Shown one piece after another: positions 50,647-62,800 of a stretch of DNA of 64,000 nucleotides. How positions within the stretch are numbered: position 1 is the stretch's first letter; the number at the start of each line of letters is the position of its first letter. The notes under the pieces were generated by a model that was not told where the DNA came from, searched no databases, and saw only the letters and a list, made by a program, of their open reading frames with translations. A program made the position numbers and the translations under genes. The stretch comes from Paragyromitra xinjiangensis (lineage: Eukaryota; Ascomycota; Pezizomycetes; Pezizales; Discinaceae). The stretch is taken from assembly GCA_038503065.1 (NCBI GenBank), contig JBCAMK010000002.1, forward strand, positions 3,224,001 to 3,288,000, read 5' to 3'.

Positions 50647-51952
50647 CTAACCTTGAGTTTTTCTTCTTCTTTCCTCAACAGTTTCCCAAAGTCTCTCGAA
50701 TTCCGGATCGTCGTCTTCTCGACCAGGAACATTTGAGCTTGGCCGTGTCCCGTGGCTATAGTCTCTAAATAACCAAGCAACATATCTATGCCTCGAGAAG
50801 ATAAAAGTGCCTTGATCATCGCCTTCGTATGGTGATTGGGGTACCACTAATTTCACCAAAATTTCCATCTCATTTCTTAAAGACTTCCAGATGGTCGACC
50901 ACCGAACTTTTCGGGTATCGTCTTTTGATCGCTCTCTCCAATCAATGGCACAGGATTCAAGACGCAATTCTTTGAGTGTGGCACGGTGTTTGAGAATGAA
51001 CTCGTCGATATGAATCTCGTAGTTGGTGTTGTTAAAGACAATGCCTTTCAGAGAAAGAAAGGTGAGCTGTGGGAAGAATAACACGGGGGGTTTAGGCTCA
51101 TTAATGAAATACGGTCCAGTACAGGGTACGAAAGGGACCTCATCAGGACTGTGGATTGACAAGCTCTGGAGAGTTTTCTGGGCGGGAGCTAAGAAATCCC
51201 GACCGAAAGCTTTTCTCCAAAAGAAATCGAAATCTGCGTACGCAGATGGATTAAAGTCCAAATCTTTCCTGTTTTGCGTAACAATTTTTATAGAAGAAAG
51301 GTGCGAGAAGAACTGTTTAAACGAGTCGTTGTCGGAGTTGTCCATACATTGCTTACGCCCAAAGAAGGATAGACCATTGATCGATAAATGCTTAAGGGTT
51401 GGGCTGGGTGAGGAACGTGCAACGGATCCAAGAATAGCAACTTGGAACCCAATGTTGCGTTCAAATTCCGGTTCCTTGACGTAGTGTTCTAGAGTATCCA
51501 ACCAAAAGAACTCGACCTCTAGGGTTTTCAAAGAGGTGAAACTGGAGAGATCAGAAAGAGATTCTGCGAATTCAGGTGTGAAGCACTCTTCACACCCTCC
51601 AGATGATTCTATATGGTTGGAGACCCCTATTTAGTTTCTGTCCAAAAATTACACGTCGCAATTGGGATGTAGTATTACCGTTAACTCTAAAGGGATTTGT
51701 GCGCTCAATCGATCTTTCCTGTTTCACCGTGATTTTCTCCACGTAGGGAGCCACCGGACTCCCCCGAAGCATTGTGAAGCCAAGGGCACTTCTCTTGGTT
51801 CTCGATGTGCTGGCTACGGTGAGGCTCCGAAAAGCTAGTGGTGTGACGAGATCACGGAAAGACCTACTGACTGCCCGCAGTGAGCGCAGGCAGCAAGGCT
51901 CGGATATATTCTTAACGACATTGTAGAATAATTCGAGGGAAAGGGTGTCCAT
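50647..51952 (-). CDS. F-box protein with leucine-rich C-terminal region
   Basis: Two exons, 51679-51952 and 50647-51626, with a 52-base intron, giving 417 aa. The F-box begins at residue 1 (MDTLSLELFYNVVKNISEPC, then CLRSLRAVSRSFRDLV). The remainder contains irregular Leu-rich segments (LKHLSINGLSFFG, LQSLSIHSPDE, LTFLSLKGIVF, LKELRLESCAI) of the kind found in fungal F-box/LRR-like proteins. It is a likely SCF substrate adaptor of unknown target. The intron was placed where both frames and consensus sites agree; reading exon 1 through it gives an early stop. It is convergent with the NlpC/P60 gene and only 175 bases separate the two stops. Confidence 0.78.
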
Positions 51953-52285
51953 TTTTGCTTGAGAGGCGTGGGTTATCTGCAGCCTGCTATTAGGAGAGCT
52001 TGGGGATGAGACGGAATAAGATGCTCATTACTAACTTATCAGATGATTTGTGACGATCAACTACCAGGATACTTACTTATCTCCTGCAAGGAACTGTGAC
52101 GCACGCACAAGCTCCCTGCGCTGAGCCGCAGGGTTCATCACGCTCACTTCTTCGTTTGTGATCACTTTGTTTGGGATCCGTAATATTTTATTACATGTTT
52201 CTCCACTTTCCTCCTCTTCTGTCTCCTCATCTTGTTCATCCTACTTCTTTCACTCACTAGCTATTCTGCTCTCTTGTCTTTAACT
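51953..52285. promoter_or_regulatory. Divergent promoter between the F-box and molybdate transporter genes
   Basis: 333 bases between divergent starts. The transporter-proximal end is C/T-rich (TCCACTTTCCTCCTCTTC). No specific site is recognised. Confidence 0.4.
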
Positions 52286-53814
52286 ATGTCCAGTATACCG
52301 CGTTCTCTCCGCTGTAACTGGGATACTCTCAGACGGGATCCCTTTAGCGAGATTGCTGGCTCTTTGGGTGACTTGGGCACTCTCCTACCTATAATGACTG
52401 CTCTTACGGCCTCAGGTGCCATCTCGCTGACATCCACACTTCTTTTCTCCGGCCTTGCCAATATTCTCAGCGGTGCCTTTTTCGGTATACCGATAGTGGT
52501 GTGGAATCCACTCCCTTTTCTAGAATATAGTGTGTAAAATGACTATTGTTCCAAGATCTGACCAGTGCAGGTTCAACCTATGAGTGCCATAGCATCCATT
52601 TCGCTTGCTCGTTCTTTATCATTGAAAGAAACCATGGCTGCCGGTATTGGCGTAGCTGTTGTTGTGCTCCTGCTTTCTGTTACGAGCCTACTCCATAAAG
52701 CTTCCAATATCATTCCCATTCCCGTTATCAAAGGAATTCAAGTCGGTGCAGGTCTTTCTCTCTGTTTGAACGCAGGTGCCGTGCTCTCAAAACTAGACTA
52801 TGACGGTACCCAGTGGGATGACAACATTTTGTGGGCAGTTGGTGCTTTTGCCATTCTGTATGGAACTTCCCGAATGCCCCGATTCCCTGTTGCGCTAGCG
52901 ATATTCTGTATGGGCGTTATTATAGCATTCATTACCATTAAGATGGCTCATGGAAGTTTGCCAAAGTTCGGGATTTGGATGCCTTTCGTGCCGGCTATAC
53001 CATCACCCAGGGATTTTACAAATGGATTTGGGACAGCTGGAGTGGGTCAGATTCCATTGACGATCTTGAATTCCGTGATCGCAGTTAAGTACCTCAGTGA
53101 AGATTTGTTGCCATATCGACCGGCACCTTCAGTTACGTCTTTGGGAATCTCGGTTGGCTTAATGAACCTTGCTGGGTGCTGGTTTGGAGCCATGCCTGTC
53201 TGTCACGGTGATTACTCAAGCCTAATATCCAATATTGCTTTATTAAGTGCTAATGTAATTTTAAACGTAGGATCCGGTGGCCTAGCAGCACAGCACAGAT
53301 TTGGTGCTCGTTCCGGGGCCAGCGTCATGATTTTCGGTCTGTTCAAGGTTGCTGTCGGCTTGACGTTCGGCAACTCGTTAACTGGCTTGCTCCAGAAATT
53401 TCCTAAATCTCTTCTAGGAATTATGGTAGGTTTTGCTGTACCATTTTACGTTTTAGATATTTTAATTTAGTGAATTTTCAGGTGTTTGCTGCCGGGATGG
53501 AGCTTGTCTCTGTTGCTGAGAACTTAAATGTATCTGCTAGGGATCTATTGACTGTAGCTGCCGAGTCTGAAGTTTCGCCATCATCTCACACATTCCCTTC
53601 GTGGAGGGGTTTGACGGAGAGAGAAAAGAAAGAAAGGTTCTCGGTCATGATGGTTACTACTGCGATAATGATTGCCTTTAAGAACGCATTTGTGGGGTTC
53701 TTAGCTGGTTGTTTAGTTTGGGGATTGATAAAACTTCAGGACAGAGTGGAGGATCTGAGAGATTCAAGGATTGGAAGTGCGACTACAGAGGCTACCCATC
53801 TTTTAAGGAGTTAG
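52286..53814 (+). CDS. MOT1-family molybdate transporter
   Basis: Four exons: 52286-52498, 52571-53207, 53271-53425, 53482-53814, giving 445 aa. An ATG at 52232 would add a short hydrophobic leader; 52286 (MSSIPRSLRCNWDTLRRDPF) fits the family better. It is a multi-pass membrane protein of the sulfate-permease-related MOT1 group, which takes up molybdate for the molybdenum cofactor (nitrate reductase and similar enzymes). Signatures are the SEIAGSLGDLGTLLPIMTAL opening and PVCHG-SGGLAAQHRFGARSG. The 63-base intron 53208-53270 sits inside that signature and has an open in-frame sequence, so an unspliced reading gives a false insert. The C-terminal tail after LKNAFVGFLAGCLVWGLI-type helices is short and charged. 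Confidence 0.88.
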
Positions 53815-54293
53815 ATTTTGACTAGAGAGGGTGGTATATTTCTTATGATGTACTGTAGTATTTATTAGGAGGAAACGGTGACTAGAATTGCTAAATGGAC
53901 TGACTACTCTTTGCTAATTTATGATTAAAAGAAAGTAATATCATCAAGCATATGCGAGGAGATGAGAGGCTGAAGCTATCCCATCTCATGCACCCATTCC
54001 AACCATGCGTTATTATTTGGCGGCGACACGTTCTGCATAAAAAGGCGTTCAACGATTCCGGCTTGCTTGAAGGAATGTTAAGTTGCTGCCTTTCACGTGA
54101 GTGGTGAAGGGCGGGGTGTTTCCAGGGCAACCGGCAGGGTTTCTGTAAATACACGATTTTTGAACAACCCGTGTGTCAACCACAAAACTTTCTGAGCCCT
54201 CTCGTCCAGGAACTTCACCAACCCACTACATATACGCTCAAACCGAATTAACTCCATACCGGCATATCCATTACTCTACTCTACTCCATCACA
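53815..54293. other. Intergenic between transporter and MAD2
   Basis: 479 bases. This is the transporter 3' region and MAD2 promoter; no specific element is recognised. Confidence 0.45.
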
Positions 54294-55317
54294 ATGTCTT
54301 CAGAGAAATCAAAGTCGAAGACCGGTGCTAGCAAAGCGTCCAAGGATGGGGATAAGGTGCACAAGCTCTCGCTAAAAGGTAGGTAGCTCCCAAGGTGTAC
54401 TCAATCCTACTTAGCTGTTGATACCCATCGTGTGTAGGATCGGCCAAACTGGTTGCAGAATTCGTGAGTCACCAGTCTTGATTGGTGTCGAGCTTCAGGC
54501 GCTGACTTAGAGGTAATAGTTCGAATACTCTATACATACGATCTTGTATCAGCGGGGGGTGTATCCGACTGAAGATTTCACGGTGTATGTCTTTGCTGTT
54601 TGCCACTTCTTCGAATCGCTTACTAATGAAACGGTGTTCTCTAGGGTGAAGAAATATGGGTTGAATATGCTCGGTAAGGGAACGACTTCCGTGAATACCG
54701 CTGAGGATTCAAGCTAACAAGTTCGAAAAGTCTCTGCCGATGACCAAGTTAAAGCATATATCAAAAAGATGATGAGCCAGTTGAATAAGTGGACACTCGG
54801 GGGAAAAGTATCGAAGCTAGTAGTTGTCATTACGTCGAAGGATACCGGGGAGAATTTGGAAAGGTGGCAATTCGACGTCCAGCTTATGGGCAAAGCCGCA
54901 AAGGCCAAGGGATCTACAGACACAGCTGGCCAAGAGAATCCTTCATCAAGGTATGTACTAAACTGATCTCGGTTTAAGCTTCATGAATTCATGTAATGGA
55001 ATTGTTTTAACGATATGGACGTGGGAATCAGTGCCGAACCTGCACCTCCTCCAAAGGAAAAGACAGAAAAGGAAATACAGGAGGAGATTCGATCGCTCTT
55101 TCGCCAAATCACCGCCTCTGTTACATTTTTGCCCATGCTCGATGGCCGTTGCACTTTTAACGTCCTGGTTTACGCAGACGGTGACGCAGAGGTTCCAATG
55201 GATTGGGGTGATTCGGACGCGAAGGAGATTCAAGGTGGTGAAAAGGTAACTTTGAGGAGTTGGGGGACAGCTAATCATAGAGTAGATACTCTGGTGAGCT
55301 ATAAGCTGCAGGATTGA
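54294..55317 (+). CDS. mad2: Spindle checkpoint protein MAD2 (HORMA domain)
   Basis: Six exons: 54294-54378, 54438-54463, 54520-54584, 54645-54673, 54731-54950, 55032-55317, giving 236 aa (human 205). It binds unattached kinetochores with Mad1 and, in the closed form with Cdc20 and Mad3, inhibits the anaphase-promoting complex. The HORMA domain spans about residues 27-230: LKGSAKLVAEFFEYSIHTIL, YQRGVYPTEDF, KKYGLNML, LERWQFDVQL, and the safety-belt end LRSWGTANHRVDTLVSY. The first 25 residues are a Ser/Lys extension not found in the animal protein, and a Lys/Ala/Pro insert follows LMG. Exon 4 is only 29 bases, so no single open frame covers the gene. Confidence 0.95.
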
Positions 55318-56043
55318 TGGGTGATGATTAATTTGCTTTTCACATGGATTTTCTGTATTTTTTTTGTTTGCAGTTAGGTTTTCCGGTACGGGGTGGGGGT
55401 TCATTGGCGAATTTCTTTCTGGTAGGAGGCGTGGCTGGGGAACGGTGGGATATTTGTGTTTATCTGGATAACGTTGAATGGGGGGCATACCACCCGCAAT
55501 AAGTTTCGATGATGAGCACCTGCACTTATGGTTCACGGTGTGCTTAATAGTATCAAACGTCATGACAGCCTTCGTGGCCTATAGTCTGTATCGAAGACCG
55601 AGAACTTCGAGTGATTCTTTATGAATCGGTATCCCCGATACCCATAGGAAATGGGTTTCTGAAGCCAAGAAATCAAATTGAAGTCACAAGTTCCGCCTTC
55701 CTAAGCCGGTGTATAAACAAGTCTTGGATTCGGTTACACCCTAGAGTGTCGAAGCACCTACATGTAGTAGTACAATCCTACGCCGATCGAGGCGTGACGG
55801 AATTACTGTAGCCGATTTGTTGGAAAGACCACGTGCTTTGCTATCGATAAAGTAAATCCCATTTACCCTGCCCCCGCATCTGCAGGAACCTTCCCATATC
55901 GAAAAACTTTACTATCTCGTTTTTCCAAAGCGAACAAGACGTGAACTTAGGCAGAACCAAAACCATACTCTGTACGATTAGAATATAGACCTATTCTTTT
56001 GCTACCTCGTACCACACAGGTACGTAGATTATAAACGAGCACC
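55318..56043. other. Intergenic downstream of MAD2
   Basis: 726 bases with no supported gene and one TACATGTA at 55759. The minus-strand frame over 54958-55563 is an antisense shadow of MAD2. Confidence 0.5.
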
Positions 56044-57718
56044 ATGTCCATAACTGCATTTCTCACCCATCGCCGCCGCTCCTTATTCCGTCGCTCCACT
56101 CTTGAGATAATGGTGATTCTTTTCAGTTCTATCGCTATTCTAATTATTCTAGCTTCTATGATGGAAGGCACCGATGCTAGTACGCAGAAGTGGAAATCGA
56201 TAAGGAAGACCAATGTTGTGGGATTCTTTGCGCAGGATTTGGTGGAGACGAATGACACCACTTTTGACTATGTAAGAGGCCATTCTATATAACTTGGGGG
56301 AACGAGTTTTCCTATTGCAAAGTTTTGGTGTTTTTTTGGTTTGGAACTAACCTGATTGGTCAATTGGGAAGATCACGAGCAACTTCGGACTACTCGATAA
56401 GTTCCAAATTTCGGGCCTTGACGGGCGTGGTCTTGAACTAGGACCACAGGGAGAGGTAGCCTTGGAGACGAGACATGACGATGAGAAGAAGGCTCCCTGG
56501 AAGGAGTTTGAGAATGCCATCAAGAAGTTGAATGAGAAGGCTCCAAGAAATACAGCATATAAGGTGCTGTATTTAGCCAGACATGGCCAGGGTCATCATG
56601 TAAGGCCGAAATCCATAGATAGGAGCTGTTGACATAGCTAACAATTCACATAGAATGTTGCTGGTATGTAGAAACTGAGCTTGTGGGAGGATTGAATGAC
56701 ATGGTTCTAACTAGCAGTGAAGAGGCATTCTACGGCACCCCGTTATGGGATGTAAGTCTTTTCTATGGGTCAGTGGTTTGACAATGTTCTGACATTTAAT
56801 GATAGTGTTATTGGTCTCTCCAAGATGGAAATGAAACCAGCAAATGGGTTCATATACCTCTTTTATTGCTAGAGTACTTTTCGGACTGCTATTGGACGAA
56901 AGAGCTGATATCGAATTGCATTGCAGGCCGACGCCCAACTCACTAATATTGGAATTGAAGAAGCTCAAAAAGCAAATGTTGCTTTCAAGGACCAAATCAA
57001 ATCCAACCTGCCGTTGCCCGATGTACACTACTCTTCTCCCCTAAGGTATACCCGCAATTTCCCTCTGGATACAATTGAGGCTAATTCATAAATAGCCGCG
57101 CTGCGAGTACCCTCCAGATTACTTGGGGAGATATCAGCCTCGACGGACACCATGGTGCTAAGCCTATCTTCAAAGAGGTTCGCCTTCTCCAAGCTCCATG
57201 ACATGGTATTCATGAACTGAGTCGATTGTACAGGGTGTCCGTGAAACCATTGGGGTTCACACCTGTGATCGTAGGAACACGAAAACGTGGCTTCATACAG
57301 AATATCCTAACTTCGTATTTGAGAAGGGTTTCGCGGAAACCGATGAGTTATGGGATCCCGTCTGGAGGGAGCCGAATGAAGCGAGAAACATACGTCTTTC
57401 GAAAGCCCTGGATGAGATCTTTACCGACACTTCAGATACCTTCATTAGTATCACTGCTCACGGTGGTGCTATTACTAGGTGAGTTGGCCTCTAGAGTTAC
57501 TGTATGGTTGTGGCGGCAATTTTTGATTATATCCGGTCGGCAATTGCAGCATTCTCGAGGTGATCGGACATAGGAAATTCAGTCTGCAGACTGGGGGCGT
57601 TATTCCAGCAGTTGTGAAAATTGAATATTTGCCTCAGGAAGCACCCTCACCGACGAGTGTTGGAGCTTCATACACTGCGCCGACCTGCACCGTCAATCCG
57701 ACAGCGACGTCATCGTAA
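56044..57718 (+). CDS. Membrane-anchored histidine phosphatase (phosphoglycerate-mutase family)
   Basis: Nine exons: 56044-56271, 56372-56599, 56654-56667, 56718-56751, 56806-56847, 56927-57045, 57096-57177, 57234-57478, 57550-57718, giving 386 aa. The N-terminus is basic (HRRRSLFRRST), then one hydrophobic span (IMVILFSSIAILIILASM), so it looks like a signal-anchor protein with a lumenal or extracellular catalytic part. The histidine-phosphatase signature ARHGQGHHNVA holds the phospho-acceptor H147. YGTPLWDCYWS, VHYSSPLSRAASTLQ and the second catalytic H325 in ITAHGG complete the site. Soluble fungal relatives are annotated as phosphomutase-like PMU1; substrate here is unknown. Exon 3 has 14 bases. 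The C-terminal Pro/Thr/Ser tail is non-catalytic. Confidence 0.88.
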
Positions 57719-58167
57719 GGACGAGTTCCGCGACCACCGTTGGAAGTTTGTGTAGTATTCCGTAGAGATACCCGAGTGCCGTAATCCGTGTGCAATCTTT
57801 TCTTGAAAAGGATTGAAGGGGCTTAGAAGATGAATATAAATTTTTTTCCTCGAAGGGCTGGATTATTCGATGTAGTTGGTTGCATTGCATAGTGTCGGTT
57901 TTAGAAGGCTATGGAATGCGGCAGATGGTCTCTCAGCTCAGCCAGTATGGCTCACACGCCAAGCTTTGCCGCCTCCGCCGACTGCCTGACTCCTCGCAGT
58001 CTCTTTATCTGCCAGCTTGGCCCGTTCCTGATCTCCATCTTCCTTTGCTCATTTCACGTCGCATCCTTTAACTCACTCGCTACTTGCTTGATATCTCGCA
58101 TTCACTTACAAACGTCGTTATTCTACAAAACAACTCAAACCACTACAACTATCTACAAATTTCCATA
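57719..58167. other. Intergenic between phosphatase and MBF1
   Basis: 449 bases. The half nearest MBF1 is pyrimidine-rich and probably its leader. No gene is seen. Confidence 0.45.
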
Positions 58168-58816
58168 ATGTCTGACGATTGGGATACCGTTACCAAGATT
58201 GGCGCCAAGGCTGGCGGAGGTGGTACTCGTACCAACGTTGCCAGAACGAATTCTGAGATCAACGCTGCGAGACGAAGCGGCGCTGTCGTTGCTACAGAGA
58301 AGAAGGTATGATGGAACACTGGTCTTCATCCTAGCTGAACAGGAGCTGACAAGGTATTGTAGTACGCTGGTGGATCCAACAAAGTCCAAAGCACAGAAGG
58401 TCAGAGACTCACCAAGGTTGATCGTGAGAACGAGGTTGCTCCACCTCCGAAGATCGACCTGAGTGTCGGAAAGGCTATGGCCCAAGCCCGTCAGGCCAAG
58501 GAGCCCGCGATGTCCCAGAAGGTATATTATTACTCCCTAAGCTGGTCTTTCTTCGTCATCAAAGCCCGGATGTTAATGGGCCTGGGTAATAAATAGGATC
58601 TCGCCACCAAGGTCAACGAGAAGCAGTCTGTGATCAACGACTACGAGTCTGGGAGGGCGGTTCCTAACCAGCAGCTTTTGGCGAAGTTGGAACGAGCTCT
58701 TGGTGTCAAGTTAAGAGGGAAAGGTACGGAGATTCTGAATCCAACCGCGGTGATGTGCGCAGCTAACACTAGTGGCAGATATTGGTTCCCCTATCGGGGG
58801 TCCTAAGAAGAAGTGA
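58168..58816 (+). CDS. mbf1: Multiprotein bridging factor 1
   Basis: Four exons: 58168-58305, 58363-58521, 58597-58723, 58779-58816, giving 153 aa, the normal size. It is a coactivator that bridges TBP and bZIP activators of Gcn4 type, and it also limits frameshifting on collided ribosomes. The N-terminal MBF1 domain shows [12 protein letters not shown] and the basic RLTKVDREN segment. The C-terminal Cro-type helix-turn-helix (about residues 83-140) shows [19 protein letters not shown] and [14 protein letters not shown]. The end is Lys-rich (GGPKKK). The annotation is unambiguous. Confidence 0.96.
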
Positions 58817-59850
58817 TTTAGTTGCTTCTTCTTCTATCTTTCTTTTCTTTTCGTGATTATCTTTAGCGGGACGGGGTAAACGGTGTGCTGGGTATAGAGC
58901 AGAGCAGGACGGGATGGGATGGATGCCGGCATGATTATTTTTTTGTCTGTTTTGCCTTTTTCGGACTCTTTGTTTTTTGTTGGTTTCACAATGAATACCA
59001 AAGTTAGGCGGAAGAAAAAAAAGGGGCGGCAACTGTCGGGAGGGTTTTGCTTTGCACCTTTTCTTTTGCTTCGCACGAGGTTTTTTTCTGTTCCGACTTG
59101 TTACATTATCAAGTGTGTGCCTAGATAGACCGGTTACGATAATGAAGCTTGGGTTTTAAGAGGAAACCAAGAGTTTTGATTCGGACTATATGTGAATGTG
59201 AAAGTGGAGATATTGCCCAGTTTTGGACAATTCTTCCCCCGGTTACGCTCCGAATGACAGATCGTCCCGAGATCTATGTCGAGTAGCTACCAGGTTGATG
59301 TGGGTGATACTCTACACTGTAGACGTTTTAACGGGCCCAGATCCGGCGGTCTCGGTGAAGTTTGTCCCCAGAAATCTCTTTGTGAGCACCACTGGAGGCC
59401 AATAAGCCCACAGAAAAGACAATGCTTAACTTGCTGGGCGGTCAAGAGACTCCCAGCTCGTATGGATATTCGGGGCCTTAGTTGATGTTTCTCCGGACAA
59501 TCGTGGGTCCTCTGGGTATGTATCGGTAAATTGAACTTAGTCCCCGTGAAGCTAGGGTGGCCTTTTCTCCCTCCTCGTCTTTAAATTTTCTCTGGCTGCT
59601 CTTTTCTGTCATATTTTCCTGGCTTTCTCTTTGTGAAACGAATAATAATAAATAAATAAAGATTTACTCACATTTCCCAACATATCCAAACAAAAAGAGG
59701 CATAACGCAGATCCTCTCCCCCGATAACTATTCCAGTGTTGCATTTGCAGTGCCGCAGCCCCCCGCCGACCCCACGCCTTATCATTCGTTGATCTCCACA
59801 CCCCACATCAACCCCTCTCTTCCACAACAAAAAATAAAAAAACCGCCAAC
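58817..59850. other. Intergenic between MBF1 and C1-THF synthase
   Basis: About 1 kb: T-rich MBF1 3' region, then the leader of the next gene with an A-rich stretch just before 59851. No supported gene. There is no in-frame ATG for the downstream leader between the TAA at 59725 and 59992. Confidence 0.5.
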
Positions 59851-62800
59851 TTGGCTTCCTCCGTATTCCTCAAAGCCGTTCGTTGCGGGAGCGGTCAATC
59901 ACGCGGAAGGTTGACATTACTCTGCGCACCGGCTAGGAGATCATTACAACCGCAAATCAACTCTAGATTGTTCTCCTCTACACGTAAAGATATGGTTGCT
60001 GAGAAAATTGACGGCACGGCTGTCGCGAAGAGGATTCGTGAGGGGATTAATCAGGAGATTAAGAAGAAGCAGGAGACTTCGTCGAGATTTAGACCTTCGT
60101 TGACAATTGTTCAGGGTGAGTCATTTGGGTGTGAAAATTCTTTGTTGAGCTTTTTTCCCTTTCTTTTTCTTTTCTTTTCACTTAATTGGGGTTATGGTTC
60201 TTTTTTTGTGGATTATGCTAATGGTGGGGGATTTTTAGTTGGCGATAGATCTGACTCCTGTAAGAAGCAAATCTCTTGGGATTTCAATTGGGAGGTATAC
60301 CGGAGAATATAAAAATCTAACAATTTGACATCTACAGCAACTTATGTGCGCATGAAGTTGAAGGCCGCAGAAGAGGTTTGTGGTTGGCCAAACCCATACA
60401 GCAGAAATCTAGACTAACAACCGAGACAGGCTAACATCATCTGCAATCTCGTCAAACTCGATGAGGACATCACCGAAGCCCAGCTCCTCAAGCAAATTGA
60501 GCACCTCAACAATGACCCCTCAATTCACGGGATCTTAGTCCAACTGCCTGTCCCCAAACACATCTCCGAGCCGGCTATCACCGCCGCCGTTTCCCCCTCA
60601 AAAGATGTCGATGGATTCGGAGCACTCAACATTGGCGAGCTTGCCAAACGTGGTGGAAATCCTCCCTTCACCCCTTGTACTCCCCAGGGTGTCATGGTCC
60701 TCCTCAAGGAATATGGCGTCGATTTGAGCGGAAAGCACGCTGTGGTTCTTGGACGAAGCGACATTGTTGGATCTCCAGTGTCTTACCTCTTGAAGAACGC
60801 AGATGCAACCGTGACTGTATGTCACTCACGTACGAAGAACCTACCTGAATTCATCAAGCAGGCGGACGTCTTGGTAGCTGCCATTGGACAAGCTCAGTTC
60901 GTCAAGGGCGAGTGGCTGAAGCCTGGTGCGGTCGTGATTGATGTTGGGACAAACTACATTAAGGACGAGACCCGCAAGTCCGGCGAGCGTCTTGTTGGTG
61001 ATGTCGACTATGAATCCGCGAAGGAGGTTGCATCCAAGATCACACCTGTTCCAGGTGGTGTGGGGCCAATGACTGTCGCTATGCTTTTGCAGAATGTCAT
61101 CACCTCCGCAAACCGTTTCTACACTGAAATGTCAACGAGGAAGACCGTGCCTTTGCCGCTAAAGCTTCTTAGCCCCGTCCCCAGCGATATCGAAGTATCT
61201 AGATCTCAGGTGCCAAAGAATATCAAGCTTATTGCTCAAGAGCTTGGCATCTCTGATAGAGAATTAGAGCTGTTTGGTGCATACAAGGCTAAGATCAACT
61301 TGGATCTTTTGCAGCGACTGGGGCATCGCAAGAACGGAAAGTACATTCTTGTAGCTGGTATCACCCCTACTCCGTTAGGAGAGGGTAAGTCCACTACCAC
61401 TATGGGATTGACCCAGGCTCTTGGTGCTCACTTGGGAAAGATTGCGTTTGCCAATGTTAGGCAGCCTTCTCAAGGTCCTACTTTCGGTATCAAGGGAGGT
61501 GCCGCTGGTGGTGGATACAGTCAGGTTATTCCTATGGATGAGTTTAATATGCACTTGACTGGTGATATCCACGCCATCACTGCTGCAAACAACTTGCTCG
61601 GTAAGAAATCTACCTATTCCTATGGTTTGGGTGTGCTAACAGCCATTAGCTGCCGCTATCGAGACTAGGATGTTCCACGAGAACTCCCAAAAGGATAAGG
61701 CTCTCTACAACCGCCTCGTCCCCAAGAAGAACGGCGTCCGCAAGTTCGCCCCGGTTATGTTCCGTCGTCTCAAGAAGCTCGGAATCGACAAGACCAACCC
61801 TGATGATCTGACTCCTGAGGAGATCACCAAGTTCGCCAGACTGGATATCGACCCTGAAACCATCACCTGGCGTAGAGTATTGGATGTCAATGATCGTCAT
61901 TTGAGACAGATCACCGTTGGTCAGGCACCGACGGAGAAGGGACACACTAGGGTCACTGGGTTCGATATTTCAGTGGCTAGCGAGTGTATGGCTGTCCTGG
62001 CACTGTCAAATGATTTGTCTGATATGCGTGAACGGTAAGGATATTATATCACCGGCAAAGGAACTTGGGCTAATTTTGTGCCTGGATAGTCTTGGACGCA
62101 TGGTTATTGGTTCAAGCCGAAGCGGGGACCCAGTCACTTGCGATGACATCGGTGCCGGTGGTGCTTTGACTGCGTTGATGAAGGATGCTATCAAGCCCAA
62201 TCTTATGCAGACACTTGAGGGAACTCCCGTGTTTGTGCACGCTGGTCCTTTCGCTAACATCTCTATTGGAGCTTCCTCGGTTATTGCTGATAAGCTTGCA
62301 CTCAAGCTTACTGGTACCGAAGAAGACGAGGTGCACGAGGAGAAGGCTGGTTATGTTGTCACTGAAGCTGGCTTTGACTTCACAATGGGTGGAGAGCGGT
62401 TCTTCAACATCAAGTGCCGATCAAGCGGTCTTTCGCCCGACGTGGTCGTCATTGTCGCTACTGTCAGGGCACTAAAGGTTCACGGAGGCGGACCTGAGGT
62501 TATTGCTGGTGCTGGGCTCCCAGAAGAGTACCGCACTGAGAATGTGGACTTGCTCAGGAAGGGTTGTGTCAACTTGGCGAAACACATTGCGAACGCTAAA
62601 TATTATGGCATCCCAGTTGTTGTGGCTATCAACAAGTTCCACACCGATACTGAAGCTGAGATCCAGGTCATCCGCGAGGAGGCGATCAAGGCTGGTGCCG
62701 AGGATGCTGTTCCGGCCAACCATTGGGCTGAAGGTGGTAAGGGAGCTGTTGATCTTGCTAAGGCGGTCATTGAGTCTTCCACAAAGCCCAAGAACTTCAG

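Noticed and set aside
53208..53270. Apparent 21-residue insert in the molybdate transporter
   Set aside because: It is a GT-AG intron without a stop. Removing it restores the conserved CHGSGGLAAQ motif.
54958..55563. 201-codon minus-strand frame over the MAD2 3' end
   Set aside because: It is antisense to the last MAD2 exon, whose protein sequence is clearly conserved.
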